This document shows positions 1-8,800 of a stretch of DNA of 64,000 nt, piece by piece. Numbering within the stretch: the first letter of the stretch is position 1; every line of letters starts with the position of its first letter. The stretch lies in assembly GCF_000420865.1 (NCBI RefSeq), contig NZ_ATVT01000007.1, positions 1 to 64,000 of the forward strand, given 5' to 3'. A program made the position numbers and the translations under genes. Source of the DNA: Butyrivibrio sp. XPD2006 (GTDB lineage Bacteria > Bacillota > Clostridia > Lachnospirales > Lachnospiraceae). Under the pieces are notes generated by a model. That model was not told the DNA's origin. It ran no database searches and worked only from the letters and a program-made list of their open reading frames with translations.

Positions 1-25
1 TTCATTCTGTCAACTATTTTCGCAG

Positions 26-64
26 AAAAAAAGACCCCTATACCATTTCTGGTATAAGAGTCTT
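26..64 (-). terminator. Rho-independent terminator of the nfeD operon
   Basis: Read on the minus strand, a near-perfect hairpin (arms around 31-45 and 50-64, four- to five-base loop) is followed by a run of seven T. It lies just past the stop of the phosphoesterase gene and closes that three-gene operon. Confidence 0.85.
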
Positions 65-98
65 ATTTCCGTCACCCTTAACTTAATGACATTGGACG

Positions 99-1001
99 TT
101 AAGTCTCCTCTTCTTTTTTGGGTATATCCTTACCCTTAAGATCAATATTGTTCTCTTTGAGAGCTATTGCCCAGTATTTTTCAGGTATATTGGGCCATTT
201 TACAGTTCCTCTCTCCTGCTCGCAAAGCCTCATGGCACGTAAAAGAACTGTCTGATTAAGGTCAACTCCCGTCCTGATGGTGTGCATTGTTACAGCTGCC
301 CAGGCAGGTGCGATCTCACGAAGTCCGCATTCCTTGAATTCCCTGAGGATTTCTTTTCTGTTATAGTCCAGCTGAATATATTCCTCTTCCCATGCCTTAC
401 CGTTTCCGTGAAGTATGCAGAACTGGGTCTTACCCTCATTGTACCAGGGGATTCCTATGGATCCCGGATTAATTGCCTTTTTGCCCCTGTATACATAGGT
501 TCCCTGAATATGAGTATGTCCGTGAAGAAGAACTCCCTCCTTGAGGTGTGAAAGTACCTTCTTGGTATTCCTCTTTTCCCTGTACAAAAGCTCACTGGTG
601 TTGGTCGGCGAGCCATGACAGAACTCAAAACCGGGTATCCCTTTGACCTGATATGTTCCGTAATTAGGCAATGACTCAAAGAAATCAAAATCCTTGCCTG
701 AGAGATTCTCATAGGTGTAGAGAAGTGCTCCGCTGGCAGAGCCCTTTCTCCATTTACCGGCTCCGGAATTCTTATAGTTTAAAAGATACTCCTCCCGATT
801 CCCACGGATAATATAGGTATTGAAGTACTGCTTCAACACATATATCAACTCCATGGTCTTCTGAGGATACGGACAGTCAGTGACAAAGTCGCCAAGAAGT
901 ATAAAGTTGGTTATGCCTCTGCCCATGCAAAAATCAATCGCAGCCTGAAAAGCTGTATGATTGGCATGTATGTCACTAAAAACCGCGAAATCGTTTGTCA
1001 T
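99..1001 (-). CDS. Calcineurin-like metallophosphoesterase
   Basis: A 300-residue cytosolic protein of the metallophosphoesterase fold. All metal-binding motifs are visible: DIHAN near the N-terminus, GDFVTD, GNRE, a CHG motif in the middle and GHTH around residue 160. These place two metal ions in one active site for hydrolysis of a phosphodiester or phosphomonoester. The substrate cannot be read from the sequence, and YfcE- or ApaH-like activity are both possible. The C-terminal 80 residues are an added helical region outside the core. The start codon overlaps the stop of the SPFH gene by one base (TAATG), so it is probably translated by coupling, as its own ribosome site is weak. It is the last gene of an nfeD / SPFH / phosphoesterase operon. 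Confidence 0.85.
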   Translation of the reverse strand: MTNDFAVFSDIHANHTAFQAAIDFCMGRGITNFILLGDFVTDCPYPQKTMELIYVLKQYFNTYIIRGNREEYLLNYKNSGAGKWRKGSASGALLYTYENLSGKDFDFFESLPNYGTYQVKGIPGFEFCHGSPTNTSELLYREKRNTKKVLSHLKEGVLLHGHTHIQGTYVYRGKKAINPGSIGIPWYNEGKTQFCILHGNGKAWEEEYIQLDYNRKEILREFKECGLREIAPAWAAVTMHTIRTGVDLNQTVLLRAMRLCEQERGTVKWPNIPEKYWAIALKENNIDLKGKDIPKKEEET

Positions 1002-1918
1002 TACTTAACTATCTCTTTTATTGATTCTGCAAGGCCTGCAATGCCCTGGATATTTGATGGAACAATGATCTTGGTAGCCTGTCCGTTTGAAGCCTTCTCA
1101 AACGCCTCGAGACTCTTAAGTGTGAGAACCGATTCATCAGCTCCGGCCTCTTTAAGCATTGTAATACCTTCAGCATTAGCCTTCTGAATGCTCTTGATAG
1201 CTTCAGCCTGACCTTCAGCCTCACGGATTCTCTTCTCTCTCTCAGCTTCAGCTCTGAGGATTGTAGCCTGCTTGTCAGCTTCAGCCTGAAGGATCTTACT
1301 CTGTTTCTCACCTTCTGCAACCGTGATCTGTGACTGCTTCTCACCTTCTGCAAAGAGGATCTTCTCTCTCTTCTCACGCTCAGCCTTCATCTGCTTCTCC
1401 ATGGCGTCTCTGATCTGCTCCGGAGGATTGATGTTCTTGAGCTCTACTCTTGTGATCTTGATTCCCCATGGGTCGGTAGCAATGTCCAGTGCATCCTGCA
1501 TCTGAGCATTGATCTGATCTCTTGAAGTAAGTGTCTCATCAAGAGTAAGTGATCCGATTACGTTACGAAGAGTTGTAGCTGTAAGGTTCTCAATAGCACC
1601 GATAGGATTTCTTACACCATATGCATAAGCCTTGGGGTCTGAAATTCTGAAGAATACGATTGAATCGATCTGCATTGTAACATTATCCTGAGTGATAACA
1701 GGCTGAGGCGGGAAGTCACAATACTGCTCCTTCAAATCCACCTGTCTTGCCACTCTGTCAATAAAAGGAATCTTGAAATGAAGACCTACATCCCATGTCT
1801 CCTTGTATGCACCAAGCTCCTCAACGACATAAGAATGAGCCTGTGGTACGATCTTGATATTTGTAGCTAAAAGAATGATTACTAAAACAACAAAAATTGC
1901 AATTACTGCGGCTGCCAT
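1001..1918 (-). CDS. SPFH/Band 7 (stomatin-like) membrane protein
   Basis: 305 residues with one N-terminal membrane helix (about residues 4-22) followed by a Band 7/SPFH domain. A long charged coiled coil follows (about residues 175-250), rich in repeated Ala-Glu-Gly-Glu-Lys units, then a conserved C-terminal segment. This is the QmcA/YbbK or stomatin layout. Such proteins oligomerise at membranes and are thought to organise microdomains or guard proteases. Partnership with NfeD is well known for the family, and here nfeD lies directly upstream with a one-base TAATG overlap. A GGGAGGG ribosome site precedes the ATG. The exact cellular role is not known. Confidence 0.9.
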   Translation of the reverse strand: MAAAVIAIFVVLVIILLATNIKIVPQAHSYVVEELGAYKETWDVGLHFKIPFIDRVARQVDLKEQYCDFPPQPVITQDNVTMQIDSIVFFRISDPKAYAYGVRNPIGAIENLTATTLRNVIGSLTLDETLTSRDQINAQMQDALDIATDPWGIKITRVELKNINPPEQIRDAMEKQMKAEREKREKILFAEGEKQSQITVAEGEKQSKILQAEADKQATILRAEAEREKRIREAEGQAEAIKSIQKANAEGITMLKEAGADESVLTLKSLEAFEKASNGQATKIIVPSNIQGIAGLAESIKEIVK

Positions 1919-2361
1919 TATAAGCCCTCCCTTTCAACAATAAGTTTTGCTCCTCTGACTTCTACAACCTTAACCTCTTCTCCTGCCTTAATAACGATGT
2001 TATCTACGTTTGAGGCAGCAAGCCAGGTTGAGCCGTCCATATCCACTTTACCTGTTCCATGAAGATTGTCTATATCGGTCTTGGCAATGAGTTTCCTGCC
2101 TATTACGGCGTCGATATTGGTCTTCTTGATCCTATTGTTAAAATGAGCAGCAGCAATAGGCCTTACAAGGACCAGTACAACTACCGAAACCACCAAAAAT
2201 GCAGTTACCTGCAGCCACAACGGGGCTCCGATAAGAGCCAGCAAAAGAGCTACAACCGCTCCGGCAGCGAACCATATGGTGACAAGTCCCATGGTCATTA
2301 ATTCGATTACTGACATAACAACTGTGATGATCAACCAGATAATCGGTAATGAGACATTCAT
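1918..2361 (-). CDS. NfeD family membrane protein
   Basis: 147 residues. The N-terminal half has two or three hydrophobic helices (roughly residues 5-25, 28-45, 48-70). The C-terminal half is a small beta-barrel (OB-fold) domain typical of NfeD, with the usual GxAxxxGxV-type pattern and a terminal LIVERE strand. This is the short form without a ClpP-class protease domain. NfeD short forms bind stomatin/SPFH partners, and the SPFH gene follows with a one-base overlap. The start is set by an AAGGAGGAGAG site. It is the first gene of the operon. Confidence 0.88.
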   Translation of the reverse strand: MNVSLPIIWLIITVVMSVIELMTMGLVTIWFAAGAVVALLLALIGAPLWLQVTAFLVVSVVVLVLVRPIAAAHFNNRIKKTNIDAVIGRKLIAKTDIDNLHGTGKVDMDGSTWLAASNVDNIVIKAGEEVKVVEVRGAKLIVEREGL

Positions 2362-2393
2362 ACACTCTCCTCCTTTTCAGTAAATTATACTTC

Positions 2394-2399
2394 ATTCTT
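2394..2399 (-). promoter_or_regulatory. Possible -10 element for the nfeD operon
   Basis: A consensus TATAAT on the minus strand, about 33 bases before the nfeD start. The matching -35 (TTTAAT, 17 bases away) is weak, so this is a modest call. Confidence 0.35.
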
Positions 2400-2512
2400 A
2401 CAGCTGATTAAATAGCTTATTTTTAATAGTCTTTTCATATCACAGGGTACAATTTTATGATAATATATAATAGTACAAATATTAACGTCTTGTCGTTTGT
2501 TTGGAGGCACAA

Positions 2513-3970
2513 ATGTCTGATCAGATCTATAAAAGCTTTAAAATTAGTCTTAATACATTCACAATGCCCGCCAGCGTTCTCTCAGTCAGGAAGAATCCCG
2601 ACGGAACCTGCGGAGAGATACGCTTCTTTGCTATAAACGACATATTTAAAAAGAGCTATTATGACCTCTTTATAGAAACTGAGCATGACCGTAATATCAG
2701 CTATGATGATTTTGATGAGGTCATCGAGGGACAGCTCTACACCGCTCACCTGCCGAAAGAGCCAAAGTTTGAGGCGATTGTTTTTGATGCGGCATGGAAC
2801 GGTAAGCATATCCATACCTATGTAGATACGACCAAGATGTATGGGTATTGGACAGAGGATCTTCTATTCCCTGTAGTATGTCCGGGCTGCGAAGATGAAC
2901 AGGATCCCGACGTAAGATACTGCCAGTTCATGTATACTCTCAACAGAGAAATGGATACCGGCAAGTTTGCGTCAGTATCTCCTGACATCTCAAGTTTTGT
3001 CATTAAATCCTGTCTTGAACTCAGAAACGAAAAAGACTTCTCAGAAAGTATCAATACAGTCATAAAAGACCTCAGAGAATATACCAAGTCATATGCTGCT
3101 GCTATCATAACCGTCTTAAGTGACCAGCAGGAATTCGACGTTATAAGTGAATCCGTTAGAAATGATGAGCTTTGCATAAAAGACATCTTCGCTCATATAC
3201 CATATGAAATAGTTGACAGCTGGGAAAAGCTCTGCAGAGAAACCGACAGTATCATTATAAAAGATGAAGCCGATATGGCTCACTACGAAAAGCTTGCAGG
3301 TCCCTGGGTATCTACTTTAAGAGCCAACAATGTGACAAGCCTTTGTCTCTTCCCTCTTATTCACAATGGGGTTATTACAGGATATCTTTACATCACTAAC
3401 TTTGATGTTGATGATATGGAAAGGATCAAACAGACCATCGAACTGGTATCCTTCTTCCTGACAGCTGAGGTTGCAAATCATACCTTCCTGGAAAGGCTTG
3501 AATATCTCAGCAATGTAGATATGCTCACAGGCGTATTTAACAGAAACTGCATGAACGTCAACGTAGACGAGCTTTCCATCAAACTCGAGATCTGTCCTCA
3601 ACCTTTTAACGTTGCATTCTGTGACCTGAACGGCCTCAAGACCATCAACGACAACGGCGGACATGATCAGGGAGACAAGCTGCTTGTATATGCTGCGGAC
3701 GTTCTCAAAAAAATATTCCCGGATGATAAGATCTACAGAGCAGGCGGTGATGAATTTACCATCATCTCCTTTAACAGCAAACCTCAATTCGAGGAAAAGA
3801 TCAGAATCCTTAGGGAACAGGCAAGTGATCCTGAATGGCTGCACTTTGCTATCGGATATTATCACGACGAATCAAGCGGAAGGCTGAGACTGGCCATGAG
3901 ATATGCCGATGAGGAAATGTATAAGGACAAGAACCTGTTCTACGAGAAATATCCTGATAAGAGAAGATAA
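2513..3970 (+). CDS. GGDEF diguanylate cyclase with GAF-like sensor region
   Basis: A 485-residue protein without membrane helices or signal peptide. The C-terminal third is a GGDEF domain with an intact GGDEF at residues 411-415 and an upstream D-x-N-G-L-K segment. It should make cyclic di-GMP from two GTP in the cytoplasm. The middle (about residues 150-310) looks like a GAF-type sensor. The first 140 residues are not recognised. The product-inhibition site (RxxD, normally a few residues before the GGDEF loop) is replaced by F-P-D-D, so feedback control is probably absent. A TTG codon lies four codons upstream at 2501, but the ATG at 2513 has a GGAGG five bases before it and is preferred. 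Confidence 0.88.
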   Translation: MSDQIYKSFKISLNTFTMPASVLSVRKNPDGTCGEIRFFAINDIFKKSYYDLFIETEHDRNISYDDFDEVIEGQLYTAHLPKEPKFEAIVFDAAWNGKHIHTYVDTTKMYGYWTEDLLFPVVCPGCEDEQDPDVRYCQFMYTLNREMDTGKFASVSPDISSFVIKSCLELRNEKDFSESINTVIKDLREYTKSYAAAIITVLSDQQEFDVISESVRNDELCIKDIFAHIPYEIVDSWEKLCRETDSIIIKDEADMAHYEKLAGPWVSTLRANNVTSLCLFPLIHNGVITGYLYITNFDVDDMERIKQTIELVSFFLTAEVANHTFLERLEYLSNVDMLTGVFNRNCMNVNVDELSIKLEICPQPFNVAFCDLNGLKTINDNGGHDQGDKLLVYAADVLKKIFPDDKIYRAGGDEFTIISFNSKPQFEEKIRILREQASDPEWLHFAIGYYHDESSGRLRLAMRYADEEMYKDKNLFYEKYPDKRR

Positions 3971-3975
3971 AAAAT

Positions 3976-4000
3976 GGGCACGACCTTTTCGGTCGTGCCC
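3976..4000. terminator. Bidirectional terminator between convergent genes
   Basis: A perfect 10-bp GC-rich stem with a 5-base loop. T-rich runs lie on both sides, so it can serve the diguanylate cyclase gene and the facing GGGtGRT gene. Confidence 0.85.
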
Positions 4001-4016
4001 TTATTATTTGCGGATA

Positions 4017-5036
4017 TTAAAACTTACCAGCCTTTGCAGCCTCTTCGATAGAAACTGCTGTTGAAACTGTCATACCAACCATAGGGTTGTTACCTGCGCC
4101 GATAAGACCCATCATCTCAACGTGAGCAGGAACTGATGAAGAACCTGCGAACTGAGCATCTGAGTGCATACGTCCCATAGTATCTGTCATACCATAAGAA
4201 GCAGGACCTGCAGCCATGTTATCAGGGTGAAGTGTACGTCCTGTACCACCGCCTGAAGCAACTGAGAAGTACTTCTTGCCGGCCTCTGTACGCTCCTTCT
4301 TGTATGTACCTGCTACAGGATGCTGGAATCTTGTAGGATTGGTTGAGTTACCTGTAATAGATACGTCAACGTTCTCCTTCCACATGATAGCAACACCTTC
4401 CTGTACATCGTTAGCGCCGTAGCAATTAACCTTTGCACGAGGTGAATTAGCGTCCTTGGAGTAGCACTTTCTGAATACTTCCTTAACCTCACCTGTGTAG
4501 TAGTCATACTCTGTCTCTACGTATGTGAAGCCGTTGATACGTGAAATGATCTGAGCAGCATCTTTTCCAAGACCGTTAAGGATAACTCTAAGAGGTTTCT
4601 GACGAACCTTGTTAGCCTTCTCAGCGATACCGATAGCACCCTCAGCAGCAGCGAATGACTCGTGACCTGCAAGGAATGCGAAGCACTCTGTATCCTCTTC
4701 AAGAAGCATCTTACCAAGGTTACCATGTCCAAGACCTACCTTACGACGATCAGCAACTGATCCGGGGATACAGAAAGCCTGAAGACCGATACCGATTGCA
4801 GCAGCTGCATCAGCAGCCTTGCGGCAGTTCTTCTTGATTGCGATAGCTGCACCTACTGTGTAAGCCCACTTTGCGTTCTCAAAGCAGATAGGCTGAATGC
4901 CCTCGATGAGGCTGTATACATCAATGCCAGCTGCCATTGTTATTTCTTTACATTCTTCGATGGAAGAAATCCCATACTCCTTAAGGCAAGCCAGGATCTG
5001 GGGCTCTCTTCTTTCATATGATTCAAATAAAGCCAT
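4017..5036 (-). CDS. GGGtGRT family protein
   Basis: 339 residues, recognised by the GGGTGRT motif at residues 262-268 followed by a highly conserved-looking Met/Gly/His-rich segment (LHPDN, MGRMHSDAQF, IGAGNNPMVG). The family takes its name from this motif and its biochemical function is not known to me. There is no signal peptide or membrane helix, and several Cys are scattered through the first 120 residues. The gene has a strong AAGGAGG site and lies 22 bases after a NifU/IscU-like scaffold gene, a pairing that recurs in anaerobes. The pair suggests an iron-sulfur or sulfur-handling role (inference). Confidence 0.85.
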   Translation of the reverse strand: MALFESYERREPQILACLKEYGISSIEECKEITMAAGIDVYSLIEGIQPICFENAKWAYTVGAAIAIKKNCRKAADAAAAIGIGLQAFCIPGSVADRRKVGLGHGNLGKMLLEEDTECFAFLAGHESFAAAEGAIGIAEKANKVRQKPLRVILNGLGKDAAQIISRINGFTYVETEYDYYTGEVKEVFRKCYSKDANSPRAKVNCYGANDVQEGVAIMWKENVDVSITGNSTNPTRFQHPVAGTYKKERTEAGKKYFSVASGGGTGRTLHPDNMAAGPASYGMTDTMGRMHSDAQFAGSSSVPAHVEMMGLIGAGNNPMVGMTVSTAVSIEEAAKAGKF

Positions 5037-5058
5037 TATATATTTTCCTCCTTACCTA

Positions 5059-5751
5059 TTATTCATGTCTGGGATCGATGCATCTTACTGCATCGTTAAC
5101 ACGTCCGTACTGTCCCTTAGCCTTCTCAAGAGCAGTGTTAGCGTCATCACCGGCCTTGATGAAGTCCATCATCTTACCAAAGTTAACATACTTGTATCCG
5201 ATAATCTCATCGTTCTCATCAAGAGCGATATCTGTGATATATCCATCAGTAAGCTCAAGGTAACGAGGTCCCTTCTCAAGTGTTCCGTATGTTGTACCAA
5301 CCATTGAACGGTTACCCTTACCAAGATCCTCAAGACCTGCACCGATCTGAAGTCCGTCCTCAGAGAATGCAGACTGTGTTCTTCCGTAAACGATCTGAAG
5401 GAAAAGCTCTCTCATAGCTGTGTTGATAGCATCACAAACAAGGTCTGTGTTAAGAGCCTCGAGAACTGTAAGTCCGGGAAGAATCTCAGAAGCCATAGCT
5501 GCTGAATGTGTCATTCCTGAACATCCGATAGTCTCAACAAGTGCCTCCTGAATGATACCGTCCTTAACATTTAAGGAAAGCTTGCAGCAGCCCTGCTGAG
5601 GAGCGCACCAGCCGATACCGTGTGTATAGCCGGAAATGTCCTTTATTTCTTTTGACTTAACCCACTTTGCCTCTTCCGGAATGGGAGCTGCGCCATGGTG
5701 TACCCCTTGTGTTACAGGGCACATGTTTTTTACCTCTGTTGAGTAAATCAT
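5059..5751 (-). CDS. NifU/IscU-like iron-sulfur scaffold protein partner of GGGtGRT
   Basis: 230 residues. The region from residue 45 to about 130 matches the IscU/NifU N-terminal fold. Cys49, Cys55/Cys56 and Cys77 (in a GCSG-type motif followed by a Ser/Ala-rich helix) are positioned like the three cluster ligands, and Cys106 lies further on. Classical IscU is about 130 residues, so this protein has a C-terminal extension of about 100 residues ending with Cys224. It probably carries or transfers an Fe-S cluster to, or together with, the GGGtGRT protein just downstream (inference). No cysteine desulfurase is present nearby. The AGGAG site sits eight bases before the ATG. Confidence 0.8.
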   Translation of the reverse strand: MIYSTEVKNMCPVTQGVHHGAAPIPEEAKWVKSKEIKDISGYTHGIGWCAPQQGCCKLSLNVKDGIIQEALVETIGCSGMTHSAAMASEILPGLTVLEALNTDLVCDAINTAMRELFLQIVYGRTQSAFSEDGLQIGAGLEDLGKGNRSMVGTTYGTLEKGPRYLELTDGYITDIALDENDEIIGYKYVNFGKMMDFIKAGDDANTALEKAKGQYGRVNDAVRCIDPRHE

Positions 5752-5777
5752 GTGAAAATCTCCTTTCGTATTGTAAA

Positions 5778-5833
5778 GTAATTTGCATTACTCACTCACG
5801 TTTTTTGCATGTCTTGCCCATGCCAATACCTAT
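5778..5833 (-). promoter_or_regulatory. Two short inverted repeats upstream of the Fe-S scaffold gene
   Basis: In the 143-base leader between the kinase stop and the scaffold start there are two dyads. One is GTAAT-4-ATTAC at 5778-5791, the other GCATG-7-CATGC at about 5817-5833. Either could be an operator or an mRNA leader element. I see no convincing -35/-10 pair, so control here is undecided. Confidence 0.3.
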
Positions 5834-5894
5834 TTTTGCATAAAACAAAGCACTTTTCAACAGATATGACATAAATTTAACATTTATTTTAGTG

Positions 5895-8800
5895 TCAGAT
5901 GTATTTGTATACATCATCGTAGTCATAGTCCGAAATAACTCTTACTATGTTGTCTACTCTCTGCTTTTCATCATCGGGAACATGCGCATCTTTTAGTAGC
6001 TCTCCGATGCTCTCCACCTCGTTATAGTGTCCGTTATCAAGGTGAGACTTAAGGCTGACATAGATGTTCTTAAGCTCGTTCTTGTCAAAGACAGGCTTGC
6101 CGTCTTCGCTTACCGGCTTGACTTCGGGAACCACGATCCTGTTTGTAAGATCTCTGTAGAGGAGCATCAGATCTCCAAGTCCCTCCAGAAGTGTCTCCTC
6201 ATCTCCGACCCTTCCTGCCTTCTCAAGCTTTTCAGCAAGATCAGCCAGCTCTGAAGCTCCTATAGTCCTTGAAGAGCTCTTGATTCCATGCACCATGGTC
6301 GTAAGATTCAATATATCACGCTGCTCCCAGTAAGCTTCTATGTCAGAAATCGTCTGAGGCGCAGATTCCTTGTATGTTCTGAGAGTTTCGAGATAAGAAG
6401 CCTTATCCCCGCAGTTTTTGATGCCAATAAATACATTGAGTCCCTCAAGTTCATACAGTGCCATGGGAATTTCATCGTTCTTTCGACCCGTATCCTCTGT
6501 TTTGGCTGAAAAAGCTATCTTTTGCTTAGGCAGGTACTTGACTATCATCTCTTCCAGAGCTGCAGGATCTATCGGCTTGGCAAGATAGTCGTCAAATCCT
6601 GCCGAGATATATACCTCTCTCATTCCTGCAATTGCATTGGCAGTCAGGCACACGATCGGAGTATCGATATTGGGATGATCCTTAATCGACTTGAGCTCCT
6701 TAAGAGCCTCGATACCATCTTTATGAGGCATCATATGATCCAAAAAGATGATATCGTATTTTTTCTTCATAGAGCGTTCGATGCACTCATCTGCACTATT
6801 TGCCTCATCAATCTGCAGTCTTGTATGTTTGAGCAGGTTCTTAAATACTGTCAGATTAACAGGCGTATCATCTACCACAAGTACCTTGGCATCCGGTGCT
6901 GTAAACTTCTCTTTGTACTTCTTTCTCTCAACGATGGACTTTCTGAAGGCAGCTTCAAAATCGCCGACCTCATCCCACTTAAGTACTTCCTGCTTAATGG
7001 TAAAGCTGAAGGTGGAACCGACACCGTACGTACTTTCAACTTCAAGCGTAGATCCCATCAGGTTCAGAAGTCTTTGAGTAATGGTTATTCCAAGCCCCGT
7101 TCCCTCAACTCCGTGATTCTTATTTTTGTCCAGTCTTTCAAAGGCTTCGAAGATCTTGCTGATCTCCTCTTCTTTAATTCCTATTCCTGTGTCTTTTACA
7201 CTGAAGTTAAACAGAGCACTCTTCGTGTTGCCCGGGATCTTGGCAAATTCCAGACCAATGGTTACTGTTCCCACATTAGTGTACTTGACAGCGTTGGTGA
7301 TAAGGTTGGTAACCGCCTGTTTAATTCTTATCTCATCGCCCCTGAGATAATTAGGCAATGAGTTGTCTATGTTCAGTTCCAGTGAAAGACCCTTTTCCTC
7401 CGTCATGGACTTGGCGATATTCACCAGATCATTGAGTACGGATGATATCTCATATTCCACCGGTACAATTTCCATTTTGCCGGCTTCAATCTTTGTAAAG
7501 TCGAGGATATCATTTATAAGTCCCAACAGTGTCTTGCCGGAAGACAGGATATGCCCCGAATACTCAAGGATATTCTCATCTCTTGACTCCCTCAATATCA
7601 TCTCGTTCATACTGAGAATTGAATTCATAGGGGTTCTTATGTCATGGGACATGGATGAAAGGAAATCGTCCTTGGCCTTATTGGCTTCTTCTGCCTCCTT
7701 AACAGCTATACCGAGCTGAATGTTCTTTTTCTGGAGCTCTTTTGCATCGGCCTCTCTCTCGGCTGCGCGTCTTTTGTTGGAAATAACCTCTTTGATAAGT
7801 GAGGCAACTATAATGAGTGAAATGACAAATACGATCAGAACAGCAAACCACATATTATCTAGGATTGAATCCTTCAGATCATATTTGTAAAGTTCACCGG
7901 AATAGCGAAGCGCCATATCCTGTATCTGATCATTGCCGACTACATTAAGACCTCTGTTAATAAGCTTCAGAAGGCCCTTTTGTCCAAGATGGACGCCAAA
8001 GCATCTGTCATCAGCCATACTCTGCTGCTTGACTGACAGATCTCTGTACTTACGGTTCTTGAGCAGATTGTTGACACGCATTCCGTTAAGAGTGGTGCAA
8101 CCTGCCTTGCCATCAAGCACAGCCTTCAGCGAATCATCGATTGAATCATAGAAAGTAACCTGAGCATTGGGGAAATTTGTCTTAACAAAATAATACTGCA
8201 TGCTATTGTTCTTATTGAGTGCAAAGGACGACAGCTTGGATTCTGTGTACTCTCCGGCATAAACAATAGCCGTTGTGGATGACAATACGGCGTTGGACTG
8301 ATAGATGTTATTTTCTTCAGAGTAATAATAGCCTCCTCCGACAGGAAATGCGGTGTCAATTTCCTCATTTCCTATTGCGGCGATCATATCGTCGTACTTA
8401 TCAAATCCCACATAGCTTACTGAGACACTGCTTATGCCAAGGTCCTGTAACATCTTTGGGACCAGATCTTTAACAAGACCGGTCACATTACCATTTTCGT
8501 CCATATCCGAATATGGCAGATAATCTTTAAGATATCCGACAGTCAGAGTCTCATGTTCCCTGAGCCAGCTCTTCTCAGCTTCAGTAAATGTCCTGCTGGC
8601 GATACTGGAGGGATAATACTTGATGTTCAGGGCGTTCAGATAATTGGGTTCCTCAATCATGAGCTGTTCCTGAGCATTGTTCAGCTCAATCAGAAGATCT
8701 CTTCTTTTTATGTTTACACAAAGGTAGTACTCGGTTGATCCAAAAGCATATAAAAGCTCTGCATTTTCTCTCTCGTATGAGCCGTTACTCTCAGCTACAT

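Noticed and set aside
2501..2512. TTG start of the diguanylate cyclase
   Set aside because: The GGAGG lies after this codon; the ATG at 2513 is at the correct distance.
3317..3865. 182-codon minus-strand ORF
   Set aside because: Opposite the GGDEF domain; explained as a shadow of it.
6522..7361. 279-codon plus-strand ORF
   Set aside because: It lies entirely opposite the hybrid kinase gene, whose domain motifs are complete; no ribosome site and an odd composition. It is a shadow frame.
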